Shown piece after piece: positions 50,473 through 61,655 of a stretch of DNA of 64,000 nucleotides. A model generated the notes under the pieces. The model did no database searches. It saw nothing but the letters and a program-made list of their open reading frames with translations, and was not told where the DNA came from. Numbering within the stretch: position 1 is the first letter of the stretch; every line of letters starts with the position of its first letter. The stretch covers positions 62,001 to 126,000 of the forward strand of contig NZ_BLWF01000004.1 in assembly GCF_013167955.1 (NCBI RefSeq). Direction: 5' to 3'. The translations under genes were made by a program, and so were the position numbers. The DNA is from Thermanaeromonas sp. C210 (GTDB lineage Bacteria > Bacillota > DSM-521 > Neomoorellales > Neomoorellaceae).

Positions 50473-52692
50473 TTAGCGGCTCCTCCGCTCCCGGCCGTAC
50501 CGGCGAGAAGGCTGCCGTCCCGGCGTACTGCCGTCTTCCAGGGTACGCAGGGCCTCCTTGCGCGAAAGTTTGAGCCGACCCTGGGGATCGAAGCCGATGG
50601 CTTTGACGAGGATCTCGTCTCCTTCCTTAACCACTTCCTCCACCCGGCCTACCCGGCCTTCGGCCAGCTGAGAAATATGGACCAGGCCCTCCTTGCCGGG
50701 CATTCCCAGTACTCCGGGGATTACTTCCACGAAGGCCCCGAAGTCGGTCACCCTGGTTACCCGGCCGCTGTATATTTTGCCCACTTCTACATCCCTGGTC
50801 AGGGCTTCGATTATTTGCAGGGCCCGCTCTCCGGCTTTGGGATCGGTAGCGGCGATGAAGACCCGCCCGTCATCCTCAATATCGATTTCCACGCCCGTTT
50901 CCTCAATAATCTTCTTGATAACCTTGCCTCCCGGGCCTATAATATCCCGGATCTTATCGGTGTCCACCACCGTGGTAAGCATACGCGGAGCATAGGGAGA
51001 AAGTTCTTTCCGCGGCTCCGGCAGTACCTCCATCATCTTAGCCAGAATGTACAGGCGAGCCTGCCGTGCCTGTTCCAAGGCCCGGGTAAGGATAGAACGG
51101 TCGATGCCGGGAATCTTGATATCCATTTGGAGGGCGGTTATTCCCCTGGCAGTACCCGCCACTTTGAAGTCCATATCCCCCAGGGCATCTTCGATACCCT
51201 GAATATCGGTCAAGACGGCTACTTTATCGCCATCCTTAACCAAGCCCATGGCTACCCCGGCCACCGGCGCCTTAATGGGCACCCCGGCATCCATCAACGC
51301 CAGGGTACTGCCGCAGACGCTAGCCATAGAGGTGGACCCATTGGAGCTCAACACCTCGGATACCAGGCGAATGGCATAGGGAAATTCCTCTTCCGGCGGT
51401 ATCATGGGCTCGAGGGCCCGCTCGGCCAGGGCTCCATGGCCGATCTCCCGCCGTCCCGGAGCCCGGATAGGCCGAGCCTCGCCTACCGAATAGGGCGGAA
51501 AATTATAATGGTGCATATAACGTTTAGATTCTTCTACTCCCAGGTCGTCAAGGATCTGCTCATCACTGATGGAACCCAAAGTGGCCACGGTAAGCACCTG
51601 GGTTTCTCCCCTGGTGAACAGGGCGGAGCCATGGGTACGGGCCAGGACGCTCACTTCGCAGGTTATAGGTCGAATATCTTCCGGTCCCCGGCCGTCTACC
51701 CGCCGGCCTTCCTCCAGGATGAGCTTGCGGACGATTTCCTTTTCCACCTGGGTGACCACATCTCCCACCAGTTTGGCCACCTCGGGCTGTTCCTCCGCCA
51801 CCTCGCTGTAGGAGGCCAGCACTTCCTCTACGATAGCGTCTTTACAGGCCTTGAACTGCTTTTCCCGCTCCTGCTTGTTCCACCTTTCCTGGATGCCCCG
51901 GCGGATGATTTCCTGCAACCGGGGAGCCGCCAATTCCCTGGTCCTCTCCTCTATTTCCGGCAACAACTCGACAACAGTTACTTCTTGTTTTTCTTTAGCC
52001 AGGCCCAGGGCCCTGGCTTCCTCGTGGAATTCCTGGATAAAGGCGACGATGCGCTTGATCTCCTCATGACCGGCCATGATGCACTCCAGCAGCAGGTCTT
52101 CGGGCACCTCGTGGGCCCCGGCCTCCACCATCATGATGGCTTCGGCCGTCCCGGCGACCACCAGGTGGAGCTGACTCTCTTCGTCCTGCTGGAGGGTAGG
52201 GTTAATGATAGGTTGGCCTCCGATAAGGCCCACGGCTACGGCGCCGATGGGTCCGTTAAAGGGGATATCGGAAAGGGTCAAGGCTGCCGAGGCGCCTATA
52301 ATCCCCGCCACGTTGGGCGGGCAGTCCTGGTCCACGGACAGGACCGTGGCCACCACGTGCACGTCACGGCGGTAGGTTTTGGGGAAGAGCGGTCGAATGG
52401 GACGGTCGATTAAGCGGCTGGAAAGTATAGCCTTTTCACTGGGTTTGCCCTCCCGCTTAATAAAGCCGCCCGGGATCTTTCCCGCAGCATAAAGCCGTTC
52501 CTCATAATCCACCGTAAGTGGGAAAAAATCTATGCCTTCCCTCGGTTCGGCCGACGCCGTGGCAGTAACTAAAACCATAGTTCCCCCGTACTGTACCAAA
52601 ACGGCGCCGCCCGCCTGTCTGGCCAGGCGGCCGGTTTCTAAAACCAGCTCCCGCCCGGCCAGGGGAAGGGCTTTGCGCAGTACCTCCTGCAT
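50473..52692 (-). CDS. pnp: Polynucleotide phosphorylase
   Basis: A phosphorolytic 3'-5' exoribonuclease and degradosome component. The 739-aa protein has two RNase PH domains (about 1-220 and 310-540) joined by a helical domain. It carries the phosphate-site segments [35 protein letters not shown] and [19 protein letters not shown], followed by a KH domain ([18 protein letters not shown]) and an S1 domain ([19 protein letters not shown]). A basic C-terminal tail follows. It is downstream of rpsO after a terminator, the standard arrangement. Confidence 0.97.
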   Translation of the reverse strand: MQEVLRKALPLAGRELVLETGRLARQAGGAVLVQYGGTMVLVTATASAEPREGIDFFPLTVDYEERLYAAGKIPGGFIKREGKPSEKAILSSRLIDRPIRPLFPKTYRRDVHVVATVLSVDQDCPPNVAGIIGASAALTLSDIPFNGPIGAVAVGLIGGQPIINPTLQQDEESQLHLVVAGTAEAIMMVEAGAHEVPEDLLLECIMAGHEEIKRIVAFIQEFHEEARALGLAKEKQEVTVVELLPEIEERTRELAAPRLQEIIRRGIQERWNKQEREKQFKACKDAIVEEVLASYSEVAEEQPEVAKLVGDVVTQVEKEIVRKLILEEGRRVDGRGPEDIRPITCEVSVLARTHGSALFTRGETQVLTVATLGSISDEQILDDLGVEESKRYMHHYNFPPYSVGEARPIRAPGRREIGHGALAERALEPMIPPEEEFPYAIRLVSEVLSSNGSTSMASVCGSTLALMDAGVPIKAPVAGVAMGLVKDGDKVAVLTDIQGIEDALGDMDFKVAGTARGITALQMDIKIPGIDRSILTRALEQARQARLYILAKMMEVLPEPRKELSPYAPRMLTTVVDTDKIRDIIGPGGKVIKKIIEETGVEIDIEDDGRVFIAATDPKAGERALQIIEALTRDVEVGKIYSGRVTRVTDFGAFVEVIPGVLGMPGKEGLVHISQLAEGRVGRVEEVVKEGDEILVKAIGFDPQGRLKLSRKEALRTLEDGSTPGRQPSRRYGRERRSR

Positions 52693-52815
52693 TCCTTTTC
52701 TTGTTCCTCCTCTGCTCTATCCTCAATAAGCTAGTATTTCTTCGACATTTATCATAGTATTTCCTGCTTTTGCAGGGCTTAAATCCCGCCCCCGGCCGAT
52801 ATATTAATGATATAT

Positions 52816-52846
52816 TAAAAAGGAGCGGCTTCCCGCTCCCTTTTTC
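52816..52846 (-). terminator. Intrinsic terminator after rpsO
   Basis: On the minus strand GGGAGCGG-gaag-CCGCTCC is followed by TTTTTAA, between rpsO and pnp. Confidence 0.85.
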
Positions 52847-52854
52847 CCCTTCTC

Positions 52855-53124
52855 TTAATGCCTCAGGCCCAGGGCTTCTACTACCCGGCGGTATCTCTCA
52901 ACATCATTCTCCCGCAGGTAGTTGAGCAGTCGCCGGCGCTGGCCCACCATCTTAAAAAGCCCCCTGCGGGAATGATGGTCCTTCCGGTGGACCTTTAGAT
53001 GCTCCGTCAGGGAATTAATGCGCTCCGTTAAGAGGGCGATCTGTACTTCGGGCGAACCCGTGTCGTTTTCGTGTTGCTGAAAGCGCTTGATGATTTCCTG
53101 CTTCTTTTCTTTTTCCAAAGCCAC
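52855..53124 (-). CDS. rpsO: Ribosomal protein S15
   Basis: A primary binding protein of the 30S platform. The frame from GTG 53124 gives 89 aa, the usual size, with [20 protein letters not shown], the [23 protein letters not shown]-binding block (spread over about residues 40-65) and the C-terminal [21 protein letters not shown] lies about 11 nt upstream. The longer ORF to 53136 is not needed. The leader contains a hairpin (AAGGAAAGGCG ... CGCCTTTCTTGG) that may be the S15 autoregulatory site. Confidence 0.96.
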   Translation of the reverse strand: MALEKEKKQEIIKRFQQHENDTGSPEVQIALLTERINSLTEHLKVHRKDHHSRRGLFKMVGQRRRLLNYLRENDVERYRRVVEALGLRH

Positions 53125-53230
53125 GGCGCCTTTCACCTCCTTCTCCCATCCTATCCCCAGCAGGCCAAGAAAGGCGTCGGAGGCTCGCCTTTCCTTGCCA
53201 CAGGTTCATCTTTTATCCTTACAAGTAAAG

Positions 53231-53259
53231 ATTATAGTCTACCGGAACCCTGCTTGCAA
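53231..53259 (-). promoter_or_regulatory. Sigma-A promoter of rpsO
   Basis: Minus strand TTGCAA (53259-53254), 17-bp gap, TATAAT (53236-53231). RNA would start near 53224, about 100 nt before rpsO. Confidence 0.8.
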
Positions 53260-53278
53260 CTTTATTGTGATAGGTAAG

Positions 53279-53500
53279 CTACTTGCCTATAACGGTTATT
53301 ACAATCCTTCCAGCCGGTACATCTTTGACGACCAAATCAAAGAGTCTCCCCGACGCAGCCATGAAGCCCCTAAACCGAGTGGCCACTGCGATTCGGCCGG
53401 GAAGCTGGCGGGCGGCAGAAACGATGTCCGCCGTGAGTATGCCCTCCTGGCGCAGCTCTCTCAATCGTTTCCGGGCATGGGAAGTAATGATTACCCGCAC
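53279..53500 (-). CDS. DUF4258-like small protein
   Basis: A 73-aa basic protein opening MRVIITSHARKRLRELRQEG and ending in beta strands (FDLVVKDVPAGRIVITVIGK). The HARKRLRERG-type start is typical of DUF4258 and related RelE/BrnT-like folds that include toxins. No antitoxin-like partner is adjacent. It lies between ribF and rpsO, on the same strand as both. It might be a toxin-fold protein put to another use. Function unknown. Confidence 0.6.
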   Translation of the reverse strand: MRVIITSHARKRLRELRQEGILTADIVSAARQLPGRIAVATRFRGFMAASGRLFDLVVKDVPAGRIVITVIGK

Positions 53501-53576
53501 TGCTACCAGCTCCTGCTTCCCTGTTGACCAAAAGTTAGGGCTCCAGTATTATCTTACGTCAGGGACCAAGAGCTGG

Positions 53577-54506
53577 TTACGCCTGCAGGAGCTCCCGGGC
53601 TAATCTTACATCCCGCTCGATCTGGGCTATCAGCTCCTCCTTACGGGCAAAGGCCTGCTCAGGCCGCAAGAAGGCCCTGAGCTCCAGACGGACTTGACCA
53701 CCGTAAAGATCGCCGGAGAAATCCAGTAAGTAAACCTCCACCGTCGGCGAAAAACCCTTTCCGAAAGTGGGCCTTTGTCCTATGTTAGCCACACCGGAGC
53801 GCCAGGTGCCGTCGGGCAACAACATGCGGCAGGCATATACACCGTATGCGGGAAGCCTTATCTCCCCCGGCACCGCTATGTTGGCCGTGGGAAAGCCCAG
53901 GGTACGTCCCCGCCCGTCCCCCTTTACCACCCTTCCCGCCAGGGTGGGCCAGTAGCCGAGCATGTCACGGGCCAGGCCGATCTCGCCGGCCGCCAGGGCC
54001 TCCCTTACGGCTGTGCTGCTCACTATTCGCTCCCCTATTTTTACCGGCGGCAGAACAACTACCTCAAACCCCATTTCCGACCCCAGGGCTTCCAGTAAAC
54101 CGGGATTACCCCTCGCACCCCGGCCAAAGGAATAATTAAAACCCACCGCCACCAGGGAAGGCCTGAAGGACGGCCACAGGAGATCCTTTACAAAGTCTTC
54201 CGGCGGCAAGGCGGCCAGGGAGGACGAAAAGGGCAGAAAATACAGGTAATCCACTCCCAGGCCCGCGATCAGCTCTTCCTTCTGGCTCTGGGTAGTTAAG
54301 AGGTCGGGAGACGCGCCCGGCGCCAGAACGGCCGCAGGGTGGGGATCGAAGGTCAGCACTACGGAGGCCCTCCCCCTTTCCCTAGCCTTTTCCACCGCGA
54401 GCCCTATGAGGGCCCGGTGTCCCCGGTGAACGCCGTCGAAGTTGCCCAGGGCCAGACAGCACCCCTTTACCGCGGTCGTTTCCTCAATTCCATAGTAAAC
54501 CTTCAT
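53577..54506 (-). CDS. ribF: Bifunctional riboflavin kinase/FAD synthetase
   Basis: It converts riboflavin to FMN and FAD. The N-terminal FAD synthetase domain has LGNFDGVHRGHRALI (about 23-37) and SSTAVREALAAG. The C-terminal riboflavin kinase domain (about 185-305) has GRGRTLGFPTANI and GVANIGQRPTFG. At 309 aa the length is standard. It follows truB directly, the usual infB-rbfA-nrnA-truB-ribF order. Confidence 0.96.
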   Translation of the reverse strand: MKVYYGIEETTAVKGCCLALGNFDGVHRGHRALIGLAVEKARERGRASVVLTFDPHPAAVLAPGASPDLLTTQSQKEELIAGLGVDYLYFLPFSSSLAALPPEDFVKDLLWPSFRPSLVAVGFNYSFGRGARGNPGLLEALGSEMGFEVVVLPPVKIGERIVSSTAVREALAAGEIGLARDMLGYWPTLAGRVVKGDGRGRTLGFPTANIAVPGEIRLPAYGVYACRMLLPDGTWRSGVANIGQRPTFGKGFSPTVEVYLLDFSGDLYGGQVRLELRAFLRPEQAFARKEELIAQIERDVRLARELLQA

Positions 54507-54530
54507 TACTTATTCCGCCCTTCACCTCCC

Positions 54531-55445
54531 TCACGGGAAAACCTTTTCCGGCTTAAAGCCCTCGACCGATCTTTTCCCCATGCAGCGGGCCACGGCCAGG
54601 AGCACCCCTTCTTCCCCGTGAAGCCGCACCAGATCTCCCCTCTGTAGCCCCGGCGGGACATTCCGGCACCCGTCGGAAGCCAGAAGGGCACCCCGCAGTA
54701 CAACCCTTACTGCTTCTGGCTTAACCACCACGGCCGGCAGGTGATGGACTCCGGCCGCCGGGGGCAGGAGAAAATCGTGACGGCCTTCCTGCAAGGCCGC
54801 CTCTATTTCCTCCAGGGTCCAGGCACCATCTATGGTAAAGGGGCCCGTTCTGTACCTCAAGAGAAAGTACACAGCGGCGCCGCAGCCCAGGTAGGTACCC
54901 AGGTCGTGACATAGGGTGCGGACATAAGTGCCTTTGGAGCAGACAACATCCAGCAGGGCCCGTGGGTAGGGGCCCCGGGGCCACAACTTTAAAAGCTCCA
55001 GACGGTAAATCACCACCCGGCGCGGTTGGCGGGGTACTTCTTCACCCCGGCGCGCCAGATCATAAAGCCTTTGTCCTTGATGGCGCACGGCCGAAAACAT
55101 AGGGGGGACCTGTTCCTGCACGCCGGTAAAGCGGGACAAGGCTGCCTCCAGTTCCCGGGCGTCGAGCTCCTCAAGGGGTCTCTCATTTATTACTTCTCCG
55201 GCCATATCCTGGGTGACAGTTTCGAGACCGAAGATTACCTCCGCCCGGTAGGCTTTAGAACCTTCCTGAACATATTCTAGCAGGCGGGTGGCCCGCCCGA
55301 GGGCCACAGGCAGCACCCCGGCCGCCAGTGGGTCCAAGGTGCCCCCATGGCCCACCCTTTTGACCCCCAGGAGGCGCCTTATCCTCTGGACCGCGTCATG
55401 GGAGGTAGGTCCGGGCGGCTTTAAAAGGTTAATAAAGCCCTCCAT
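54531..55445 (-). CDS. truB: tRNA pseudouridine(55) synthase
   Basis: It makes pseudouridine 55 in the T loop of tRNAs. The 304-aa protein begins [20 protein letters not shown], has the catalytic aspartate in GHGGTLDPLAAGVLP (about residue 39), KAYRAEVIFGLETVTQD and SKGTYVRTLCHDLG. It ends in a PUA-like region (about 240-300). The start at ATG 55445 overlaps the nrnA end by 17 bp. The longer ORF is not supported. Confidence 0.95.
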   Translation of the reverse strand: MEGFINLLKPPGPTSHDAVQRIRRLLGVKRVGHGGTLDPLAAGVLPVALGRATRLLEYVQEGSKAYRAEVIFGLETVTQDMAGEVINERPLEELDARELEAALSRFTGVQEQVPPMFSAVRHQGQRLYDLARRGEEVPRQPRRVVIYRLELLKLWPRGPYPRALLDVVCSKGTYVRTLCHDLGTYLGCGAAVYFLLRYRTGPFTIDGAWTLEEIEAALQEGRHDFLLPPAAGVHHLPAVVVKPEAVRVVLRGALLASDGCRNVPPGLQRGDLVRLHGEEGVLLAVARCMGKRSVEGFKPEKVFP

Positions 55446-56412
55446 CGCAGTCCAGGCGTGCCTCCACGGCCTTAACAACCTTTTCTACGGCCGCCTCCAG
55501 GGGACCGGGGATGGTGCAGCCTGCCGCCCTCTTGTGGCCGCCACCCCCAAAGAGGCCGGCTATTTCGTTGACATCCACTTGTTTTTTGGAGCGCAGGGCC
55601 ACCTTTATCATCCCGTCCTCCAACTCACGAAAGGCCAGCCCCACTTCCACCCCGGCAACCGAACGAGGATAGTTTACCAGGCCCTCCACGTGTTCCGGTC
55701 CGGCTCCCAGGCGTACCATAACTTCTTGCCTGATGACTACCCACGCCACCTTGCCCCCGCAGGCGAGGGAAAGGGTGGAAAGGACATGGGCCAGCAGGCG
55801 GAGACTCAGGAGGGGTTTGCTCTCCCAGAGAAACTCGCGGATAAGTTGCATGTCGGCACCCAGGTCCATCAACTCGGCCGCCATCCTCAAAGTGTCCGCC
55901 CGGCAATTTTCGTATTGAAAAGAGCCGGTATCCGTCACCAGGGCGGTGTAGAGGGCGGTGGCTATAGGCGCGTCTACGGCCGTCCCCATTTCCTTTAATA
56001 TCCCATAGACCAATTCGCCCGTAGCCGCCGCCCCGGGATCCACCAGGTTAAGGTCACCGAAAAAGGAGTTACTTACATGGTGATCGATGTTGATTATGCG
56101 TTGGACCTCACGGCGCCGCTCCCCGAAGCCTTCCCTGACGCGCTCCAGATCGGTACAATCCACCACCACCAGCAGGGGCGGCAGGGCGGCAATCTCATGG
56201 GGCAACACCACTTCTTCGCTCCCCGGCAAAAAGCGGTACATGGGAGGCACAGGATCCCCGATTATGGTGGTAACCGCCGCTCCCTGCCGGCGCAGTGCTG
56301 CAGCCAGGGCAAGGGTGGAGCCGATGCAATCGCCGTCGGGAAGGCCGTGGGAAGCTATGGCCACTTCCCTAGCTCCGGCCAGCTCCTCAGCTATCGCTGC
56401 CACCAGATTCAT
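55429..56412 (-). CDS. nrnA: DHH phosphoesterase (NrnA-like)
   Basis: NrnA-type enzymes degrade nanoRNA and pAp, and some relatives act on cyclic dinucleotide products. The 327-aa protein has [16 protein letters not shown] (motif I), [10 protein letters not shown] (motif II), [18 protein letters not shown] (the DHH motif), and [15 protein letters not shown] in the DHHA1 domain. It overlaps rbfA upstream and truB downstream, in the usual operon. Confidence 0.92.
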   Translation of the reverse strand: MNLVAAIAEELAGAREVAIASHGLPDGDCIGSTLALAAALRRQGAAVTTIIGDPVPPMYRFLPGSEEVVLPHEIAALPPLLVVVDCTDLERVREGFGERRREVQRIINIDHHVSNSFFGDLNLVDPGAAATGELVYGILKEMGTAVDAPIATALYTALVTDTGSFQYENCRADTLRMAAELMDLGADMQLIREFLWESKPLLSLRLLAHVLSTLSLACGGKVAWVVIRQEVMVRLGAGPEHVEGLVNYPRSVAGVEVGLAFRELEDGMIKVALRSKKQVDVNEIAGLFGGGGHKRAAGCTIPGPLEAAVEKVVKAVEARLDCDGGLY

Positions 56413-56764
56413 GCTTCTCAGCTTCCTCCGCCTTGATACGGTACAACAGCCTGGCTATACGGTCCCCGTGCTCAATGGATTCGTCGAACTTAAAAACAAT
56501 TTCAGGAGTCAGCCTCAGTTTGATGCGCCGGCCTATTTCCCGCCGCACGAAGCCCGTAGCCCGGGCCAGCGCCTCCAGAGTCTGCTTCTTTTCCTGTTCG
56601 TCCCCGTAGATGCTAACGTATACCTTGGCATGCTGCAGGTCGCTGGACAACTCCACAGCGGTTACGGTAACAAAGCCTACGCGCGGGTCCTTAATTTTAT
56701 CCCGGAGGATCTGGGCTATTTCTTTCTTCATCTGCTCTGCCACACGCTCGGCCCGCAAAGACAT
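56387..56764 (-). CDS. rbfA: Ribosome-binding factor A
   Basis: RbfA assists 16S rRNA 5'-end maturation and cold adaptation on the 30S subunit. The 125-aa KH-type protein opens [19 protein letters not shown] and has [31 protein letters not shown] and [24 protein letters not shown] precedes ATG 56764. It lies after infB and overlaps nrnA by 26 bp. Confidence 0.95.
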   Translation of the reverse strand: MSLRAERVAEQMKKEIAQILRDKIKDPRVGFVTVTAVELSSDLQHAKVYVSIYGDEQEKKQTLEALARATGFVRREIGRRIKLRLTPEIVFKFDESIEHGDRIARLLYRIKAEEAEKHESGGSDS

Positions 56765-56779
56765 GGGACCTCACCCCTC

Positions 56780-59335
56780 CTACAATTGCCGCTTTATCTC
56801 CTCGATGGTATAGGCCTCTAGAACATCGCCCTCCTTGATGTCGTTGAATTTTTCCAGGCCGATGCCGCATTCAAAGCCCTGCACGACTTCTCGCACATCA
56901 TCCTTGAAGCGCTTCAGGGAAGCCACGCGGCCCTCGTACACTACTACCCCGTCTCGGATCAGCCTTACCAAGGCCTTGCTGGTGACCTTCCCTTCCGTAA
57001 CGTAACAACCGGCAACCGTTCCCACCTTGGGCACTTTAAAGGTCGCCCTTACTTCCGCCCGTCCCAGGATTACTTCTCTCTTCTCCGGCTCCAGCAGGCC
57101 CGCCATGGCCGCCTTAATATCGTCTACGACTTCATATATGATCCGGTAGAGGCGTATTTCCACCCCGGCATTCTCGGCAGCCTTGCGGGCGTTGGCATCA
57201 GGCCGGACCTGGAAACCCACGATAACGGCATTGGAAGCTGCCGCCAGCATAACATCCGACTCCGTAATGGCACCCACGCCGCTGTGGATAAGGACCACTT
57301 TTACTTCATCCGTGGACAGGCGTTCGAGGGCATTGCGCAGGGCCTCCACCGAGCCCTGGACGTCGGCCTTTACAATGAGCCTGAGTTCCTTGGCCTGGCC
57401 GGCGTCCATTTGCTTGAAGATCTCTTCCAGGGAAGTCTTGCCGCCGGCCTGCAGATCCTTTTGGCGTTTTTCTATCTGGCGCTGCTCGGCTATCTGGCGG
57501 GCCAGTTTTTCGTCTTCCACCACCTGGAATATATCACCGGCCTCCGGGACCTCGTCCAGGCCTAGAATTTCGACGGGCATAGAGGGCGGGGCCGCGGTTA
57601 CGCGGTTGCCCCGGTCGTCGAACATAGCCCGTACCCGCCCGAAGACACTGCCGGCCACTAGATTGTCCCCTACCTTCAGGGTTCCCTTCTGCACCAGTAC
57701 GGTAGCCACCGGGCCCCGGCCCCTATCCAACTTAGCTTCCACCACTACCCCGCGGGCGGGCCGGTCGGGATTGGCCTTCAGATCGGCCAGTTCGGCCACC
57801 AGCAGCACCATCTCCAGCAGTTGGTCTAAACCCTGTTTTTTCAGGGCCGAGACCGGCACCATAACCGTGTCCCCGCCCCATTCCTCGGGGACCAGGCCGT
57901 ACTCGGTCAACTGCTGCTTAACGCGGTCGGGATTAGCCCCCGGTTTGTCTACCTTATTAACGGCTACGATAATGGGAACCTGGGCTGCTTTAGCGTGATT
58001 TATAGCCTCCACCGTCTGGGGCATGACCCCGTCATCCGCCGCCACCACCAGAATAGCAATATCTGTAACCTGGGCTCCCCGGGCACGCATGGCGGTAAAG
58101 GCCTCGTGACCCGGGGTATCCAGGAAAGTTATTTTCCGCCCTTTGACCGTTACCTGGTAGGCGCCGATATGCTGAGTTATCCCCCCAACCTCGCTAGCAG
58201 TTACATTGGTGTGGCGTATGGCATCCAGCAAGGTGGTCTTGCCATGGTCCACATGGCCCATGACCGTTACCACGGGCGGACGCGCTTTGAGGGTAGCCGG
58301 GTCATCAGGGACATCCGGCAGCTCGGTGATGGGCGTCTCTATCTTGACTTCTACCTCGGCTCCCATTTCCTGGGCCACGATGGCCGCCGTATCCACATCC
58401 ACTTCCTGATTAATGGTAGCCAGGACGCCCAGGCTCATGAGCTTCTTAATAACCTCGGCCGCCGTTTTGCTGAGCTTCTTAGCCAGCTCCTGGACCGTCA
58501 GGGGGCCGCTCAGAACTACGCGCGGTACAACGGGGCTGGGTTCAGGCTGCTGTTCCTTGCTCTTAGCCCGGACCTTCTCTCGCCGCAATACGCGTTCTGC
58601 TTCCCGCTCCTCAAAGAACTTATCCCGCGTCCTTTCCCGCTCTCTCGCCTCCGTCTTGCCGGGACGGTCTCTCCTCTTCTCCGGCTGGTCCTTGGTGACG
58701 GCCTCCGGAGGCTTAGGGATACGCAGCGGCTTGCCTTCTGGGCGTTTACGGGGGGCAGCCCCTTTTCCGGCCTCTCCCGGTTTGCGGGCCCGGCGCCCGT
58801 GGTCGCGCCGGGGTTTTTCTCGCCCGGCCTCCGGGATGCTCCTAGGACCCTCCGGTCCCCGGGCCGCCTCGGTTTCAGGAACTTTAGGGGTGTGAGGCCG
58901 TGCGGCCCTCGGGGCCGCTACCTCGCCGCCTGTTGCCTCCACCTCCGGCCAGGCATCCCTCTGTACGTCCTCCACCTTACGGGGACCGCTCCGGGTCGCC
59001 TGCTCCCCTTCGGGCAGGACTTCCTCCTTGGGCCGGGGCTCGGCTCCCCCTGTGGTCACCTCAGCCTCCTGGGTTTGGGCTGCAGGCACCTGCTCCGCCG
59101 GCTTTTCCTCCGGTTGTGGTGCCACCGTAAGGGAAGCCTGGGCTGCAGCTTGGGCTGCTGCTTTGGCCGCCCTCCGCAGCCGCCGGTAATGATTGCGGAT
59201 CTTAATAACCTCGCCGTTCTCCAGTACGCTCATATGAGACCGAGTATAAATACCCAGACTGGCCATGGTATCCATGAGTTCTTTATGGGAAACCCTTAGT
59301 TCTTTGGCCAGTTCATATACCCTCGTCTTCCCCAT
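56780..59335 (-). CDS. infB: Translation initiation factor IF-2
   Basis: A GTPase that brings initiator tRNA to the 30S subunit. The 851-aa protein starts with an IF2_N domain ([20 protein letters not shown]), a long proline- and charge-rich linker (about 70-270), a second IF2_N segment, the G domain with [16 protein letters not shown] (G1), DTPGHEAF (G3) and [10 protein letters not shown] (G4), and then domains II-IV. The linker has low-complexity arginine/glutamate stretches, as is common in this family. It is the largest gene of the operon. Confidence 0.96.
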   Translation of the reverse strand: MGKTRVYELAKELRVSHKELMDTMASLGIYTRSHMSVLENGEVIKIRNHYRRLRRAAKAAAQAAAQASLTVAPQPEEKPAEQVPAAQTQEAEVTTGGAEPRPKEEVLPEGEQATRSGPRKVEDVQRDAWPEVEATGGEVAAPRAARPHTPKVPETEAARGPEGPRSIPEAGREKPRRDHGRRARKPGEAGKGAAPRKRPEGKPLRIPKPPEAVTKDQPEKRRDRPGKTEARERERTRDKFFEEREAERVLRREKVRAKSKEQQPEPSPVVPRVVLSGPLTVQELAKKLSKTAAEVIKKLMSLGVLATINQEVDVDTAAIVAQEMGAEVEVKIETPITELPDVPDDPATLKARPPVVTVMGHVDHGKTTLLDAIRHTNVTASEVGGITQHIGAYQVTVKGRKITFLDTPGHEAFTAMRARGAQVTDIAILVVAADDGVMPQTVEAINHAKAAQVPIIVAVNKVDKPGANPDRVKQQLTEYGLVPEEWGGDTVMVPVSALKKQGLDQLLEMVLLVAELADLKANPDRPARGVVVEAKLDRGRGPVATVLVQKGTLKVGDNLVAGSVFGRVRAMFDDRGNRVTAAPPSMPVEILGLDEVPEAGDIFQVVEDEKLARQIAEQRQIEKRQKDLQAGGKTSLEEIFKQMDAGQAKELRLIVKADVQGSVEALRNALERLSTDEVKVVLIHSGVGAITESDVMLAAASNAVIVGFQVRPDANARKAAENAGVEIRLYRIIYEVVDDIKAAMAGLLEPEKREVILGRAEVRATFKVPKVGTVAGCYVTEGKVTSKALVRLIRDGVVVYEGRVASLKRFKDDVREVVQGFECGIGLEKFNDIKEGDVLEAYTIEEIKRQL

Positions 59336-59369
59336 AGAATCACCTCCATAGTCTAACCCGCTTGCCAGC

Positions 59370-59669
59370 TTATCCCACCACCTGCCCTATCAACCTGGCA
59401 AAACCCGGGTCCTCCACTGCTGCTACTGCGCTAGGAGGTTTGCCCATGGCCAACCCTAATTCGGCCTTGGTACCCCAGACCACCAGTGGGACGGCCGATC
59501 TACGGCAGAGCAGTTCGAACTCTCTCCTCAGGCGGGGACTGGCGTCCTCGGTAATAATGACCAAATAAGCCCGGCCCTTTCTCAGGTCTTCCCTGACCGC
59601 CCTGGACCCCCAGGCCACCTTGCGGGCGCGCAGGGCTAAGCCGAGAAGTTCAGCCATTCTCCTGCTCAT
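59370..59669 (-). CDS. L7Ae-like ribosomal protein (YlxQ)
   Basis: A 99-aa L7Ae/L30e-fold protein that binds kink-turn RNA. Seen are [38 protein letters not shown] and [17 protein letters not shown]. This is the YlxQ-like protein commonly encoded between ylxR and infB in the nusA operon. Its start overlaps the ylxR gene by 20 bp. The exact ribosomal or RNA-processing role is not settled. Confidence 0.88.
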   Translation of the reverse strand: MSRRMAELLGLALRARKVAWGSRAVREDLRKGRAYLVIITEDASPRLRREFELLCRRSAVPLVVWGTKAELGLAMGKPPSAVAAVEDPGFARLIGQVVG

Positions 59670-59940
59670 GGGCCCTCTTTTGGAGATCGGCCTCCAGTTG
59701 CGCCAGTATTTCGGGGCTAACCTGCATCCCCAGGTTCCTCTCCAGGGCCTTGCTCTTAATAGCCTTTTGCAAACACTCCACTTGAGGACACAGGTAAGCG
59801 CCCCGCCCCGCCTTTTTTCCGGTCGGGTCGATAACCAATTGCAAATCCGGGGTACGGACCACTCGTATCAATTCCCGTTTCTCTTTTCTGCTGCGGCAGC
59901 CTACACACATGCGCACGGGAAACTTCTTTGGTCGAGGCAC
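59650..59940 (-). CDS. ylxR: YlxR family RNA-binding protein
   Basis: A 96-aa YlxR-family protein (also studied as an RNase P-modulating factor). It has PVRMCVGCRSRKEKRELIRV and the GRGAYLCPQVECLQKAIKS tail, both family signatures with conserved cysteines. The start is GTG 59940 with GGAGG 9 nt upstream. It lies between nusA and the L7Ae-like gene, the standard order. Confidence 0.92.
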   Translation of the reverse strand: MPRPKKFPVRMCVGCRSRKEKRELIRVVRTPDLQLVIDPTGKKAGRGAYLCPQVECLQKAIKSKALERNLGMQVSPEILAQLEADLQKRAHEQENG

Positions 59941-59958
59941 AGGTCTTCGCCTCCGTTC

Positions 59959-61032
59959 TTAAACCTCGGCATCCAGGTCTTCATCCCACGGTTCCCAGTC
60001 TCCAGCTTCACTCTCACTCTTAATATCGATTTTCCATCCCGTGAGCTTTGCCGCCAACCGGGCATTCTGTCCCTCTTTGCCGATGGCCAGGGACAGCTGG
60101 TTGTCAGGCACGATCACCTTTCCTATTTTGTTCTCGTAGTCCACCTCCACATCCAGCACCCTGGCCGGGCTGAGGGAGTTAGCCACGAACACGGCCGGGT
60201 CATCGCTCCATTTAATAATATCGATTTTTTCCCCCCGGAGTTCGTTCACCACTGCCTGGACCCGGACACCCTTGGGCCCAACGCAGGCGCCCACCGGATC
60301 CACCCTTTCTTCCCGGGAGTGCACGGCTATCTTGGAACGCACGCCAGCCTCACGGGCCACCCCTTTAATTTCTACTATTCCATCATGGATCTCGGGCACT
60401 TCCAGTTCAAACAACCGCTTCAGCAGACCCGGGTGGGTACGGGAAACCAGGACTTGGGGACCTTTGGTGGTCTTCTTGACTTCCACCACATAAACCTTTA
60501 TCCTTTCTCCCGGGGAGTAGCTTTCCGTAGGTATCTGTTCGGTAGGCGTCATTATGGCTTCAACGCGCCCGAGATCTATAATCCAGTTTTTCCCTTCGTG
60601 TCGCCGCACAATGCCGGTGATAATATCGTTTTCATGGGCGATAAATTCTTCGTAAATAAGGTTGCGCTCAGCTTCCCGTATCCGCTGGATTACCACTTGT
60701 TTAGCCGTTTGGGCCGCAATGCGTCCGAACTCCTTAGGCGTGATTTCCTTTTCGACAATATCCCCGATTTCATAAGTGCTGTTCAAAGAGCGGGCCTCGC
60801 TTAAAGCGATTTCCGTTCGGGGATCACCTACCCTTTCCACCACCTTTTTCTGGGCAAAAACTCTGATCTCGCCCGTTTCCGGTTCAATATGAACCCTTAC
60901 ATTCTGGGCCGAGCCAAAATTCTTTTTATAGGCGGATACCAGGGCGGCCTCAATAGCTTCCAGCAGAACGGCCATTTTAAGCCCTTTTTCCCGCTCCAAG
61001 TCCCTTAAGGCATGGATGAATTCGGTATTCAT
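59959..61032 (-). CDS. nusA: Transcription termination/antitermination factor NusA
   Basis: NusA binds RNA polymerase and modulates pausing, termination and antitermination. From ATG 61032 (GGTGG 8 nt upstream) the 357-aa protein has the N-terminal polymerase-binding domain ([20 protein letters not shown]), an S1 domain (about 130-200, [20 protein letters not shown]) and two KH domains ([20 protein letters not shown] and [19 protein letters not shown]). An acidic tail follows. The four extra codons to 61044 are not needed. Confidence 0.95.
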   Translation of the reverse strand: MNTEFIHALRDLEREKGLKMAVLLEAIEAALVSAYKKNFGSAQNVRVHIEPETGEIRVFAQKKVVERVGDPRTEIALSEARSLNSTYEIGDIVEKEITPKEFGRIAAQTAKQVVIQRIREAERNLIYEEFIAHENDIITGIVRRHEGKNWIIDLGRVEAIMTPTEQIPTESYSPGERIKVYVVEVKKTTKGPQVLVSRTHPGLLKRLFELEVPEIHDGIVEIKGVAREAGVRSKIAVHSREERVDPVGACVGPKGVRVQAVVNELRGEKIDIIKWSDDPAVFVANSLSPARVLDVEVDYENKIGKVIVPDNQLSLAIGKEGQNARLAAKLTGWKIDIKSESEAGDWEPWDEDLDAEV

Positions 61033-61045
61033 TCTTAAACCCACC

Positions 61046-61513
61046 TCACTCCTCCCTGGGTTCGTACTTCAGCCTGGCGCTGGATATTTCCCGGCGCGGA
61101 ATGCTTAATTGTTCCCCTGCCGGTGTCAGGATGTGGACCATTTCACCTTCCAGCCCCAACAGCTGCCCTTCGAACTTGCGCCGCCCCTCCAGGGGCGCGA
61201 AGGTTCGCAGGGTCACTTTGCGGCCCTTGAAACGCTCAAAGTCGGCGTCTTTTTTCAAAGGCCGCTCCACCCCAGGCGAAGACACCTCCAGATAGTAGCT
61301 GTGGGGAATGGGATCCTCGCGGTCGAGTTCAGTTTCTACTGCCCGGCTTACCCTTTCACAGTCGTCCAGGGAAATACCTTCCGGGCTGTCGATGTATAAC
61401 CGCAGGAAGTAACGCCGGCCCTCGCGGCAGTACTCTACGTCTACCAGCTCATAACCCATGGCCTCAATTATGGGCTCCACTAGGCTCTGCACCGCCGAAG
61501 CTATTTGACTCAA
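61046..61513 (-). CDS. rimP: Ribosome maturation factor RimP
   Basis: RimP helps assemble the 30S subunit. The 155-aa protein has PIIEAMGYELVDVEYCREGR, DCERVSRAVETELDREDPIP and YLEVSSPGVERPLKKDADFE, then a C-terminal SH3-like domain. The start is TTG 61513 with GGGGGG 6 nt upstream. It precedes nusA by 2 bp and follows a terminator after polC. Confidence 0.94.
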   Translation of the reverse strand: MSQIASAVQSLVEPIIEAMGYELVDVEYCREGRRYFLRLYIDSPEGISLDDCERVSRAVETELDREDPIPHSYYLEVSSPGVERPLKKDADFERFKGRKVTLRTFAPLEGRRKFEGQLLGLEGEMVHILTPAGEQLSIPRREISSARLKYEPREE

Positions 61514-61527
61514 CGCCTTCCCCCCTC

Positions 61528-61558
61528 AAGATAAAAGAGTGGGTAAGTACCCACTCTT
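61528..61558 (-). terminator. Intrinsic terminator between polC and rimP
   Basis: On the minus strand AAGAGTGGGT and ACCCACTCTT form a 10-bp stem with a 4-nt loop, followed by TTATCTT. It separates polC from the rimP-nusA-infB operon. Confidence 0.85.
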
Positions 61559-61655
61559 CTACATACAATAGGCCCTCTCCTTCGCTAAACACGAAGTAAA
61601 AAAACCTAGCCTTAGTATAGCATAGCCTTCAAGGCCATGCAACCCTTGGCCCCCT

